Shown here: piece by piece, positions 1 through 11,635 of the stretch | How the letters are laid out: each line of letters starts with the position of its first letter | Position numbering within the stretch: position 1 is the first letter of the stretch | Assembly: GCA_943736015.1 (NCBI GenBank) | Contig: OX031072.1 | Coordinates: 6,289,501 to 6,353,500, forward strand | Origin: Tridacna crocea | Taxonomy: Eukaryota > Mollusca > Bivalvia > Cardiida > Cardiidae | Reading direction: 5' to 3' | Length of the DNA stretch: 64,000 nucleotides | Position numbers and translations under genes: made by a program | The notes under the pieces: model-generated | Seen by the model: the letters and a program-made list of their open reading frames with translations, nothing else | Databases searched by the model: none | Told to the model about the DNA's origin: nothing

Positions 1-1950
1 TGTGGCACCTGTAAAACAGTATGAAACGTCTGAAGGTACGAAAAGTATAAAGGAAGAAATATCCGACCCCCGAAAAATCTAGCCTCGAGCTTCAAGAACG
101 TCAAGAAGATCATAATGTGACAAAGTCATTCATATGCAATGTAGCGTGTGCAGTATGAAAAGCAGCCACTGATTTCGTTAAAAAATGTATTTGTTCCTAA
201 TAATTCCTCTGTTAAAAAAAAAAAGCGAAAAGAATTTCCTTTCATGTTCAAAGGATCAGTAGAACTTTCAATGTTGTTCAGATCTAGATCTATAAAGTGC
301 TGCGGTACAAATTCATGAATGGCTAAAACTTCTTAAATAAGTATTTTTCCACATCAAGATAGATCTAATATGTTAACTGTTATGAAGGAACAGTCCTGTT
401 ATCAATTTTACCCATAATAGCATACTTCCTTCCGTGGGTCAACGTATTCCTCCTTTCGCGAAAGGAAGTTTCTTTCTCTGCTGCAATACTTGTAAATACA
501 CGATGAACAAAAATTTCATCTATATCAAGATAATATAGCAAGTGCCACAAGGAACCGTTCTCTTGCCAATTATACCCACCTTAAATTATAGCAAAGTAAG
601 GGCCGGCAAAACAAAAATACCTTCCTTTCGTGGAAGAGCGCTCACCATACTAGATGTACTAAGACTGGAGTTTTTGGTTTGAAACTGTTCAACATCTTAA
701 TTTAAATCATATCGAGAAAACATGCATTTTAGAAAAGAAACCTTTTTTTTTTCCACACAAAGAAAGCGCCACTAAAACACTTCTTTCTTTTTTGAGGGGG
801 GTGTAAAAAGTTAAATTAAACCTTTAAATTTCATTTATGTTGCGAAAATGTACTAAACTTGGGAAAGAAATCCTATTTTCGATAGGAATAGAATTCTTGC
901 GTAGCTCGGAGTGAATTTTCCTTTCATCAGGGATTGTAAAATGTACATATAGTCTATTACATATGGTCCCTGTTTTCATGAATGGAATTTTCCTCTAAAA
1001 GAAACTTTGCAAAATCCGTAACAAATTCACTACACACTATCATTGAAAAAAAGCTGAAATTTAATCTGTAAGGGGTACCTTCTCCAAAAGAGATATTTCA
1101 TTATTTATAAAATCATGTCGTGGAATAAACATTACTTGCGGGCAAAAATCTTCCTTTCGTGACAGAAACTCAATTTTAGGAAGGAAATGCTATTTATAGT
1201 AACACCATTTACGGCGATTACTAAAACACGATTTTTCGGCCTCAAACGCTCAATCCCAACAATTTTATTTCAACCGTACGAAAGACTTGACGTTAATTTT
1301 CCAAAAACACCTTCCTTTCGCAAGAAAAACGCTTTTTTCATAGAAAACAATTTTCCTTTCGTGGGCATTATGTTCCTTTCGCGAAAGGAAGCGAAAGGAA
1401 GTTCATTTCGCTGTTTAGCTATACCCCTACGACATATACACACACACATCCCTGCCCCAACCAAATTTCAATTTTTCAATCATTTTTAATTCTGTCTTCT
1501 GCAAATGGTTTGAATTCGGACCAGTCTATATTTTTGTTGTTTAGTTAAGAGTCAAGGGATGTTGACTTAATTGTTCAACTAATAAGCAGCAACGCATGTT
1601 TGTCACAGGGTCATAGGAATGGCGGATCTAGAACCTTTCCCCTCCCTCCCGTCCTTTTCGATTATTTCGGGATAGATCTATGCTTTTCAAGTGGATCTAA
1701 CTGTCCAATACAGAGATACTTTTCCCCAAAAAAATAATCCTTTTCTCTGTCGTCTGCTTTTGCTTTCAATCTAGAATGGTCTAAAAGAGCTTGTTGAGAA
1801 AGGTGAGAAAGGGTTAGGCCTAACTGCAATTGTGTGCATCTACAGGAATTTGACATATTGGAGGGCAGAATTTTGAACTTGAATGTAGACTCAAGTCAGA
1901 AGGTAGATCTATTTAAAGTGTTGTAATTGATGTTGGGTGGACTCACGACC
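1..1950. other. Sparse stretch with a repeated TTCCTTTCG motif
   Basis: No gene recognised. TTCCTTTCG, often followed by TG or CG, recurs at about 425 (as CTTCCTTCCGTGGG), 451, 621, 1151, 1311, 1353 and 1373. Two copies form the palindrome CCTTTCGCGAAAGG (about 452 and 1375). The open frame at 1187-1489 spans these repeats and is probably chance. Confidence 0.5.
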
Positions 1951-1954
1951 AGAT

Positions 1955-2040
1955 GCCCGGCCAGCTCAGTTGGTAAAGCTGCGGCACTACTGTTTCGGGA
2001 GTCGTGTTTCGAGTCCCACGTCGAGCACACTTTTCTCCCT
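1955..2040 (+). repeat. tRNA-derived SINE head
   Basis: A-box-like CAGCTCAGTTGG and B-box-like TTTCGAGTCCC about 50 bp apart, starting GCCCGGCCAGC. A clear 3' tail is not seen, and the anticodon arm is not convincing for a working tRNA. Confidence 0.55.
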
Positions 2041-3120
2041 TGATTTGGATCTAGGCCTACTTCAATAGTGCTCAATGCAGACCGACCTCACAGGCACTGA
2101 AAGTAACTTAAATACAGAGAAATGGTGAAAAACTTTGTTTGAAAATGAAGAATCTGCTGGTGTCAAGCATTTTCATCTTTTACCAGTATGTTATCAAGAA
2201 CTTTATTTCTCAGGGTTGTTTTTAATACGCCAACCCGAATGAAGCTCGTGCATTTCCGGAATCGGTAAAAAGAAGACGCGCGCGTGCAGTAAAAAACAAT
2301 GTAAAAACATTGTTGAAATCTACATTCTTGAAAATTATTACAAAAACTAAACGAAATACTATGCAATATGGAAATCGAAAATGATCCTAGGCGGTTTTGT
2401 TCGTACAGAAGTAGGAATTTGCGTTTGAAGTAATTCCTTTGATTTGTCATGGGTTTTCACAGGCGTTCGAGCATTCTGTAAGTAGCTTTGTTCATCCCAT
2501 TTATTGGAACTCCCATTTTTTCTGACCCATATTTGTCGTCTCTTTTCCATTCTTAGGCAAAAATTTGTAAACACAGTAGTCGAGTGAGCCAGATTGATAT
2601 TTATTAGATTGGAAGAATGTGACTCGGGGATTCTGTCAGCAGGAATCGTCACTCGGCGACGATCTGTGATCAAGCTGCATATTCCGTAAATTCTAATTTT
2701 GATCCAGATTTATCACAAACGAAATGATGCCATACAACAACTCAAAATTTAAACAAGTAAAATACTTATTTTTTTGTGATGCTTGTGGGACAATAATGCA
2801 AGAGAGATAACTGAAATAAATAGGTTTACTTATACAATCTGAAGTTGTCGCCCTTTGACCAAGTAGCAAACATTACCTCAAACGAGTTGAGGGAAAAAAC
2901 CCAGATTATTAGCAAATAGAGACAGGTCAAACCATGGGAAAGGACTAAAATCAAGAGGATATAGGCATAATACCAGAAAATGCTTTGTCACAAATTGCAA
3001 AAACCCATGATAATCAAAATTTTGTGTCAAAAACTTACAATTGTTGTACAGATTCATTTCGCATATCAAATACAATATTTGTCAGCAGAACGAAGCTGAA
3101 AATTTAATTAATTTCTTCTT
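2041..3120. other. Stretch without recognised gene
   Basis: A 104-codon open frame on the minus strand (2673-2359; contains EKRRQIWVRKNGSSNKWDE) looks protein-like in places but matches nothing I recognise and has no neighbouring exon I can link to it. Confidence 0.3.
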
Positions 3121-4282
3121 TTAACCCATTATCAAACTACAAAATGTTTGACTTATACAAATTGAAAGCTTTTGCAGACTACAAATTCATTATGACTAAA
3201 TAGTTAAAATTTGTTCCTGGTAGGATGTTGGAAGTTTGTTTGATTCTTTCAAGCTGGATATTTTTTAACAGTTTTAAATGTCTGAAACTGTGATATAATT
3301 ATCTTGTAGAATAATGTTTGAGCTATCTGTTGGTAGACTACTATAGATGTTGAAATTGATTGTAAAAAGGCTTGTAAACAGCACAGTGTCCATGACTAGG
3401 GTATTGAAAATGTGTTGCGCATTATTTACCTCACTGTTGCTTGCCGTTCAGCTGTGAGCTTCGTGACAATAAAATGTTCAAATTAAATTTGCAGACAACT
3501 AATCAAAGATTGCTCAAATTATAGAAATTGCTAATAAGAGTAAAAAACATTCTGGAAAAAGGAGAAAATGTATGTTATCAGCATTTTATCTTATTCTCAC
3601 AATTTTTTCAAAAGCCTTTTTTTGTTAGAGTCAATAAAAACAGGGATTACACTGTAAGGGTTTAAAGCAAAATTCATAGAAAAAAAATCTACATACATTC
3701 TTTCTTTATTTGGCCATTCCAGTTACACAACAATCTGTACAAAGTCATTTTTCAACAAGATTTAACCTGTCACCACATGACAAAATTTTAGATTTGTTCA
3801 AACTGAAAGCGTTTCCTCACAATATCAATTAACCAGTTACCACACAGCAAAATTTTAGACCTCTCCAAATTAAAAGCATTTGCAGACAATGATTTCAAAG
3901 TGACTCAAATGGGGCAATTTTGCTTTGATTGGGTAGAAAACTTTGTGGGAAAAGGAGAAAATGCTGGTTACCAGCATTTTCCCCTTTTCCCACAAAGTTT
4001 TCTTAAGGCTTCTCTCTCAGGGTCATCAAAAGTAGGGACTTTATGGTTACGGGTTAAATATGAAATTCAATTTATTAAATACAGTTTGTCTTTTAACCCA
4101 TTACCCACTATCCCTACTTTTGATGCCCCCGAGAAAGAAGCCTTTAGAAGCATTTTCTCCTTTTCCCACAATGTTTTCTACCCTTCACAAAACAAATTTC
4201 AAATTTTCAGTCACTTTTATTTTGTTTGCAAATGCTTTCGATTTGTACAAGGGTAAAATATTATCGTTTGGTAATGAGTTAA
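3121..4282. repeat. Cluster of A-type palindrome MITEs
   Basis: Pieces: 3121-3235 (left half), 3539-3664 (right half), 3762-3828 (left end), 3829-4057 (complete) and 4093-4282 (reverse, only one palindrome arm left). The complete type runs TTAACCCTTTACC, a left segment (AAAATTTTAGACTGGTCC, AAAGCATTTGCAGACGAC), a GAAAACATTGTGGG palindrome arm, its complement, a right segment (TCAGGGTCGTCAAAAGTAGG) and GGTAAAGGGTTAA. TTAA target and CCC/GGG tips are piggyBac-like. Confidence 0.85.
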
Positions 4283-4350
4283 AGAATTTAGAGAAACACA
4301 ATGGAAAAAAGAGAAAACTTTATGAAAAATAGAGAGAAGGCAGAATAAAA

Positions 4351-4434
4351 CATCTTCGCAAACCAAGGATACTAGCTCCACTTTGTTCGTTACGTACCTT
4401 AGTACTACCCTAGTATCCTTGGCTTGCGAAGATG
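4351..4434. mobile_element. Minimal Mutator-like MITE (84 bp)
   Basis: Little more than two facing ends: CATCTTCGCAAACCAAGG at the left and its complement ending GCGAAGATG at the right. Flanks AGAATAAAA and AGGGTAAAA agree at seven of nine bases, fitting a 9-bp duplication. Confidence 0.65.
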
Positions 4435-4774
4435 AGGGTAAAAGTAGTTTGTCCCATTCTCAAATTGTTTTTCAGCAGCTGTCTTTCTTGTTAACTCTTT
4501 ACCAAACAACAAAATAAATATAAGAACATGCAGTCTGATCTTTGATCTGCACCTTCAGTTATTGCGTTATCAAATAATTTCATATTTTATCCATCCTTGA
4601 AACAGAGGATTTTGAAAAATAAAAAGGAAAAAAGGAAAAATGAGATATGGTAGTATGAGATTTTCCTCCAGCAATATTTTCTATGCTTTTTTATGCAATT
4701 GATCTCTAGATCTATTTCTCCCTTTTACTACAATGGTTCAAAAGGTTTAGAAAAGCAAAATTGTGTAAACTTTG

Positions 4775-4984
4775 TTAACTCTTTACCACACAACAGTAAT
4801 GTAATGTCCAAATTAATGAAAATTGCAGATGACAAATTTAATTTTGCTGAAATGAAGGGGTAGGATACATTCTAGGAAAAGGATAAAATGCTAGTCAGTA
4901 GCATTTTCTCCTTTTCCCTTATGGTTTTTCAAAAATCATTATTTTGAGTATCGTTAAAACTTTGGATTGTGTGGTTAAAGTTAA
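4775..4984 (+). repeat. A-type palindrome MITE, diverged
   Basis: Both TTAA ends are present; the palindrome arms have drifted (CTAGGAAAAGGATAAAATGC against GCATTTTCTCCTTTTCC). Confidence 0.75.
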
Positions 4985-5077
4985 ACAGTTATTTCATATA
5001 TTTCATAGGAAAAAATAACTAAAGCAATCTATCAATTGCCACTTATTATTATACAATAATTGTAAGAACTAAAACAG

Positions 5078-5541
5078 CAGAGCACCAGATAAGAGGGAGT
5101 GAACTGATGATATTGCCCGCCCGGGTGGCTCAGTGGTGAACGTGTCGGACTCATAACCTGGAGGTTGTGAGTTCGATACCCGGTTGTGGCCAACTATCTT
5201 TCCGGCGTTTTTTCGCCTCTCACTTCTGCTGAAGCAGGTGAGAAAAGTAGTCAGTGGCTTTGGAAAGAAAGTAGTGTTAGTACTGGTATGAGAAAGCCAG
5301 GAAACTAATTTGCGTCACCGACCGCCATGATATGACCTTAGCTGTTAAAGTGGCGTTAAACCCCAACACAACAACAACAGAACTGATGATATTCTAATGT
5401 CCTTATTTCTCTATGAATCTTTGTTGTGGGTACCATATTCATTAGAATTGTCTGGATGAGTATCCACAACAGAGTTTAGTAGAGAATAACAAAGATTTTC
5501 AATTTCAAAATCAAAACCATCTCTCTCTATCTGTAGCTCTG
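5078..5541. mobile_element. CAGAGCTCCAG-type MITE split by a SINE
   Basis: Inverted ends CAGAGCACCAGATAAGAGGG and its complement close an otherwise about 190-bp foldback MITE seen four more times in the window. A SINE at 5115-5379 sits inside it. Confidence 0.75.
5115..5379 (+). repeat. tRNA-derived SINE with intact target duplication
   Basis: A box TGGCTCAGTGG, B box GAGTTCGATACCC, unrelated body, and a tail ending GGCGTTAAACCCCAACACAA followed by an (AAC)n run. It is flanked by an exact 14-bp duplication GAACTGATGATATT at 5101-5114 and 5380-5393, the mark of LINE-driven insertion. Confidence 0.9.
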
Positions 5542-5584
5542 AAACATTAATGTATACTGAGCATTATGAGCATTAGGCATTAAT

Positions 5585-5615
<31 letters not shown>
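5585..5615. repeat. (CT)n microsatellite
   Basis: CT dinucleotide run in a wider CT-rich tract reaching about 5690. Confidence 0.9.
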
Positions 5616-5694
5616 CCCTTTGTGTTTTTCTTCCCACACACTTTCTATATTTCCTTCACACTCTCTCTTTGTTTCTCCTTTTCCTCCTTTTTCA

Positions 5695-5922
5695 TTAACC
5701 CTTTCCCAATGACAAATTTTTGGACTAGACCAAATTGAAAGCATTTGCAGACGACAATTCGTCTCTAGCTGAAAAGATGATTTCTGTTTATGATAGGGTA
5801 GAAAACATTGTGGAAAAAGGAGAAAATGCTGGTTACCAGCATTTTCTCCTTTTCCCACAATGTTTTCAAAAGGCTACTATTCCAGACCCGTAAAAACCAG
5901 GGATTGTTTGGGAAAGGGTTAA
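5695..5922 (+). repeat. A-type palindrome MITE
   Basis: Complete, with TTAA at both ends. Its CCTTTCCC/GGGAAAGGG tips and GTAAAAACCAGGGATTG right segment are a variant shared with the 38442-38670 copy. Confidence 0.85.
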
Positions 5923-5983
5923 ATCAAAATTAATAATTAAAAGTATTGTAGGTACATTGTATCAAGACAAATCTATAGCATCT

Positions 5984-6552
5984 AATTGCATGCAGTATAG
6001 AAACTATGAAACTATTTACAAGATAGATAGCATTTGAAAACCTTGTCGGCAAAGGAGAAAATGCTGGTAACCAGCATTTTCTCCTTTTCCCACAATGTTT
6101 TCTACCCTGCTTGAAACAAATTTCAATTTTTGAGTTAAATTTATTTTTTCATCTGCAAGTGCTTTCAATTTGGACCTGCCTAAAATATTGTCGTTCGGTA
6201 ATGGGTTAATTGCATGCAGTATATAAACTATGAAACTATCTACAAGATAGATAGCATTTGAAAACCTTGTGGGAAAAGGAGAAAATGCTGGTAACCAGCA
6301 TTTTCTCCTTTTCCCACAATGTTTTCTACCTTTCTTGAAACAAATTTCAATTTTTGAGTTACATTTATTTTGTCATCTACAAGTGCTTTCAATGTGGACC
6401 TGTCTAAAAATTTGTTGTTTTGTAAAGAATTGAGACCAATCTTTAATGTATAAATTGCATGCAGTATAGAAACTATGAAACGATTTACAAGAGAGAAAGT
6501 ATTTGAAAACCTTATTGGAAAAGGAGAAAACATAGGTAATCAGCTTTTTCTC
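5984..6552. repeat. Tandem duplication of a MITE plus flank
   Basis: Three units start AATTGCATGCAGTAT at about 5984, 6208 and 6453. The first two each carry a right-truncated reverse A-type MITE (6031-6209, 6255-6433) with an intact palindrome; the third stops inside the palindrome where the Mutator-like element at 6553 begins. Confidence 0.85.
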
Positions 6553-6900
6553 CATCTTCACAAGCCAAGGCCGACGATTCACTACCCTACTCTACCCTTG
6601 GCAGATCGAGCTTGATTTTTATGTTCACCCGATACGCTTTTTCATTGGATGCAGCCAGCTCTTGCTGCAACGAATGAAATCGCTCGTAGCATTTCATCTT
6701 TGATAAAAATAGAACAAAGTCTCTACCTTTCGGGTAGAAGGTAAAACATGGAAACCCACGTGAATGTCTGCTTATCGCTTCATGATTGTGTATTCGTAAG
6801 CGGTTTGTAAAACGATATTTCATTTGCTTTTAGAAATATGATGTAAAGGGGGGTAATAACCAGCATCCAATAGAGGGCGCATCACAGGAATCTCAAAATC
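6553..6900. mobile_element. Mutator-like element, one end missing
   Basis: Left end CATCTTCACAAGCCAAGG, then the same interior as the 11213-11625 copy in the opposite orientation, including AAACCGCTTA read on the minus strand. The far terminus is lost into AATCTTGATGC near 6900. It inserted into, or abuts, the third unit of the tandem block at 5984-6552. Confidence 0.6.
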
Positions 6901-7490
6901 TTGATGCTTTTTCTCCTGCTTTCAAAATGTTTTTTTTTTTTTATACTACTGTGAAAATTAATTGATTGAGCCAAATTGACGAGCCCTCTGTACAGTGTAC
7001 ATGATTTCAAATGACGGAAAATTTTAAAGTCTGGCAGAGAGAAAGTTTCTATCAAGGTCAATAACTCGATCAAAGATTTCTTTGATCTGAAGGGGAGCTC
7101 CGATGTTATTTTCTTATATCATATACACTCCGAAGACCAATCACAAAAATTGCATTGGAGCAAGCCTTCACACCGAAGGTAGATCAAGGGATTACCTGTA
7201 AAGGCTACATGACAAGGACGATTATTTACTATTTCAAACTATTAACACATTATCTCCCGCTAGATGGCATTCTATAAATACTCATCTATCTGATATGGGC
7301 ATCCTGGGTACAGAACCGAACCACTTTCCTATGCGACAACCTTTACTTCGAATTTAAAACAAAAAAAAGGTTTACCCAATAAAATGCTACCTCGTGCAAT
7401 TCACTCAACTATGATCACCAGTTTAGAGAAATCTGTTGCTAAAGCAGGTCTCATTTCTCCTCAAACGTATTGATACGTAAAAGCTATTTT

Positions 7491-8442
7491 TATACGCCCG
7501 AAGGGTCGTATTATGTTATACCCCCGTCCATCCGTCCGTCCGTTAGCAATTTCTTGTGTGTGCAACTCCTCCTACAGTTTTCATCGGAATTATTTGAAAC
7601 TTGCCACAATGAATCTCCATGATGTGTAGTTGTGCACCTGGGTCTTAGAATTTTGATTGCTGTTTGCGTTCCAAAGTTATCTGCCCTTGATTTCTGAAAT
7701 AACCAACTTTTCACTTTGAATTGTTGTTAAGGCCATAACTTCCATACCATAAAAGGTATCAAATTGAAACTACATACACTGATAGAACACATTATGGAGA
7801 AGTGCAGTGCACATAAACCATAACTCTATGACCTTTATTTTTTGAGTTATTGCCCTTTGTTAATTTTCAGTTTGAATTTTGTCCAGGCCATAACTTCCAA
7901 TCTATAAAAGCTAATAACTTGCAACTTCATACACTGATAGAACCCATTATAGAGAAGTGCAGTGCACATGAACCATAACTCTGTGACCTTTATTTTTTAG
8001 TTATTGCCCTTTGTTAATTTTCAGTTTGAATATTTGTCCAGGCCATAACTCCCATACTTTAAAACCTATCATCTTAAAACTACAAAGACTAATAGAACAC
8101 ATTATGAAGAAGTGCACTGCACAAGAACCATAACTCTGCCATCCTTCTTTTTTAGTTATTGCCCTTTGTTTGTTTTCTCTTTGAATTTTCGTCTGGGCCA
8201 TAATTTCTAAAATATAAAAATTATGATCTTGAACTTTTCAAGACTGATAGAACATCTTGTGGAGAACAGCAATTCACAAAATTTATAACTGTGCCACCCT
8301 TCTTTTTTTAGCTATTGCCCTTTAATATTTTTCACATATCATGGAGATTAACTACTCTTCATTCATGGCCCTTCTGTCATTTCAAATCATTTAACTGACA
8401 AGCCCCTTTGGGCGTATATGCGCCGCTTTGCAAAGCTCTTGT
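7491..8442 (+). mobile_element. Tandem-repeat element, ATACGCC...CTCTTGT type
   Basis: Begins TTTTTATACGCCCG and ends GCAAAGCTCTTGT. Inside are four to five diverged units of about 150 bp (GGCCATAACTTCC...GTGCAGTGCACA...TTATTGCCCTTTG). No protein frame runs through it. Confidence 0.75.
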
Positions 8443-8586
8443 CAATATTGCTACTTTATAGAGGGTAATATTACAGTCAGCCCGCTTTCAGGGCTAGTAG
8501 TGATGCGTCATATAAGACAGTCGAATCTTCGAAGAATATGACGTGCACAGACAACGAGTATTGATATGGAAAATATAAATGTGGCT

Positions 8587-9717
8587 CAACCCTGTACCAA
8601 GCAATGCTAACTTTTAACGATCCTGGTAACAAGCATTTCCTCCTTAACGATGTTTTCTACCCTATCAAAGAAAAATTGCACCATTGTAGCCACAATGAAA
8701 ATGTCATCTGCAAATACTTTGAGTTTGGACAAGGCTAAAATTTTTGTTGTCTGGTAAAAGGTTAAATTGTGAGATTTGTCAATAAAACTTTTTGGAAAAG
8801 GAGAAAATGCTGTATATGGTACATACTGGCATTTATGGTTGTCTGTTACAGGGTTAAATTGTGGGATTTGTCCTTAAAAAGAGTAGAAATTAATGTGGGA
8901 AAAGGAGAAAATGCTGGTTACCAGCATTTTCTCCTTTTCCTACAATTTTTTCAGAAGGCTTTTTTCTCAGGGTCATTAAAAGCAGGGATTGTGTTGTAAA
9001 GAGTTCAGCTCTATACAGCTTGTTCAGGGTTAGAGAGAGACTTTTTTAACCCATTACCACACGAAAAAATTTTAGACTGGTCCAAATTGAAAGCATTTGC
9101 AGAAGACAAAATACAGGTGACTGAAAAATTAAAATTTGGTTTGAGAAGGGTAGAAAACATTGTGGGAAAAGGAGAAAATGCTGGTTACCAGCATTTTCTC
9201 CTTTTCCCACAATGTTTTCTAAAGGCTTCTTGCTCAGGGGCTTCAAAAGTACGGATTGTATCAGATAGACAAACTTGGCTATGCCTCAAAAAGCAGTAAT
9301 CATTCAGTTTTGCTGCAGTCTGTCTAAATGCTATAATTGTGTGGTTATTGCCAATTGTACAAATTTGGCAACAATATTTGCTTGCATTTCAATAAGAATG
9401 TCATAAAGACAACAGACAGTTTGGCATATAACAGAGACATACCGAAAATAAGTTGAAATATTGAGAGGGATATTTTTCAGAATTGCCTTTAACCCATTAC
9501 CACTCAACCCCTACTTTTGACAATCCTGAGGAAGAAGCCTTTAGAAAACATTGTGGGAAAAGGATAAAATGCCGGTAACCAGCATTTTCTCGTTTCCCAC
9601 AATTTTTTCTACCCTTCACAAAAGCAAATTTCAACTTTTCTGTCACTTTTATTTTGTTGTCGGCAAATGTTTTTGATTAGGATAAACCTAAAATTTTGTC
9701 GTTCGGTAACAAGTTAA
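8587..9717. repeat. Cluster of A-type palindrome MITEs
   Basis: 8587-8765 (reverse, arm lost), 8762-8857 (core only), 8854-9006, 9046-9261 and 9489-9717 (reverse). The first three are joined through shared TTAA sites. Confidence 0.8.
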
Positions 9718-10017
9718 ACTTACTTAAATAGATACATGTATTTGGGGAAATTTAGAAAACAAAAATGATAAATACCAGAATAGTACTGAATTTGTTGTAG
9801 TATCATTTTTTTTTTTTAATTTTTAATGAGCTGTATTTCTAATTTATGAGGATCATAAGTGTCCACACCAATTTGCGCTCAGTTTTTGAGAACCACTTCG
9901 GATTTTGTTTTAGCTGACAAGAGCTATCTCCGAGTTCTCATCTTCTACAGTAAGTGATAGTAACCAAAAATAAAAGAGAAATACAATTTGGTTTTGTAAT
10001 TACACGGGAGAACTTCT
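9718..10017. other. Spacer without recognised feature
   Basis: AT-rich sequence with a T run near 9810; nothing supported. Confidence 0.4.
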
Positions 10018-10647
10018 GTAACTTTTTACCTCAGGAGAAAAATTTAGACTTGTCCAAATTGGAAGCATTTTCAGACATCAGTTTAAATTTGGCTCAGATG
10101 ATGGGTTTTGTCTTTGATACTGTTAATAGGATTGTGGAAAAAGGAAAAAATGTTGGTCACCAGCATTTTTCCCTTTTCCCACAATGTTTTCTATAGGCCT
10201 CTTCTTCAGGATTGTTAGAACTCAGGATTGCGTTACAAAGGATTAAGGTACAGTACTTTATCCATATTGAAGATTTTCCTTCTTTCTTTTTCATTGCAGA
10301 TGTCTTTGACAGTCCTGCTGAAAACATTTGGAACTATAATGGTAAGTAGTGCTCAAACATCTCATGTTAGGCATTGATCAATGATACATAGTGGGGCCAT
10401 GCTCTCTGAAAAAGGGGTTTAACTCATTTACCAAAGGACAAAATTGTAGGTTTGTCAAAATGGAAAGCATTTGCAGATGACAAAATAAAAGTGATTGAAA
10501 ATTTGAAATTTGTTTTGTGAAGGGTAGAATACATTGTGGGAAAAGGAGAAAATGCTGGTCACCAGCATTTTCTCCTTTTTTCCACAATGTTTTCAAGGGG
10601 CTTCTATCTCAGGGTGTCAAAGTAGGGATTGTGTAGTAATTGGTTAA
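10018..10647. repeat. Two A-type palindrome MITEs
   Basis: 10018-10246 and 10419-10647, same orientation. Before the second, GGGGCCATGCTCTCTGAAAA is a fragment of another interspersed repeat, seen again near 38318. Confidence 0.8.
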
Positions 10648-10728
10648 TGCATCTGCAGAAAGTATTGAGCCAGATCAGCCAGGGTAGTCCACATTTTCAG
10701 GTTGTCCAATGACAAGTCTCCCTCTTGG

Positions 10729-11625
10729 CATCTTCGCGAGCCTAGGTTACGATCACTACATAGATCGTACCTTGACGGATCAAGTCCATTTTCGAGATTC
10801 CTGCAGTACGCCCCATATTGGATGCTGCTTATTATCCCCCTATACATCATGTTTCTTATAGCCAATGAAATACTGTTTTACAAACCGCTTATGAATACAA
10901 TAATTCAACGTGAAGCAATAACCACAAACATACTTTGACATTCCATAGTCTGGTGCTGGGATATGGCCTAAAACCTCTGATAATTGATTGGTCACATTGA
11001 AACTTTCTGTAAATATTGTTTGTCTATGGGGTTTTTTTTTTGGTAATAAATCATTACAGATCCTACACACATCCACGTAGATAATCATGTTTATCTTCTA
11101 TTTTTATCCGAAAGGTTGCAACCTTGTTGTATTTTTATCAAAGATGAAATGCTACGAGCGATTTGATTTGTGCAGTTAGAGCTAGCTGCAACCAGTGAAA
11201 ATGCATATCTGCATCTTCACGAGCCAAGGTTACGACCACTATGTGGATCTTACCTTGGCTGATTGAGCCCGATTTTGAGATTCCTGCGATGCGCCCTCTA
11301 ATGGATGCTGGTTATTACCCCCATTTACATCATATTTCTGAAAGCCAATGAAAGATTGCTATACAAACCGCTTACGAATACAATTATTCAACATGAAGCG
11401 ATCAGCAGATATCCCCGTGGGTTTCCATGTTTACCTTCTATTAAAAAAATCACGACCTTATTCTATTTTTATCAAAGATGAAATGCTAAGAATGATTTCA
11501 ATCGTTGCAGTTAGAGCTGGCTGCATCAAATGAAAAAAGCATATCAGGGAATGTAAAAATCAAGCTCATCCACCAAGGGTAGAGTACGTAGCGTAGTGAA
11601 TCGTCAGCCTTGGCTTGCAAAGATG
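10729..11625. mobile_element. Two joined Mutator-like elements, the first with a zinc-finger-like frame
   Basis: A first left end CATCTTCGCGAGCC is at 10729, a second CATCTTCACGAGCC near 11213, and one right end (GGCTTGCAAAGATG) at 11625. Both units contain the same interior (a segment beginning AAACCGCTTA, then GAAATGCTA). Only the first keeps the CRIC...VCGYCF frame on the minus strand (about 11070-10915). Flanks CCCTCTTGG and CCCTCCCTG match at six of nine positions, a possible worn target duplication. Confidence 0.65.
10915..11070 (-). pseudogene. Zinc-finger-like peptide relative (CRIC...VCGYCF)
   Basis: Shares with the 18767-18946 peptide the order CR[VI]C, LPKK, TIF/SIF, QL-EVLG, YVC-x2-CF at nearly the same spacing. 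It lies in an open frame extending to 11088 and 10840. The start context is weaker than in the other copy. Confidence 0.4.
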
Positions 11626-11635
11626 CCCTCCCTGT

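Noticed and set aside
1955-2040. True tRNA gene
   Set aside because: Promoter boxes are present but the cloverleaf is not convincing; together with other copies it fits a SINE head.
2359-2673. Host exon
   Set aside because: No recognisable domain and no linked exon; kept only as a note.
3900-4256. Open frames across palindromes (repeated FSPFPTMFSTL-like or GKGENAGYQHFLLFPQCF peptides)
   Set aside because: The same peptide recurs wherever the palindrome does, on both strands, because the repeat lacks stops. It is repeat translation, not a protein family.
5115-5190. True tRNA gene
   Set aside because: It continues into a SINE body and tail with a target duplication.
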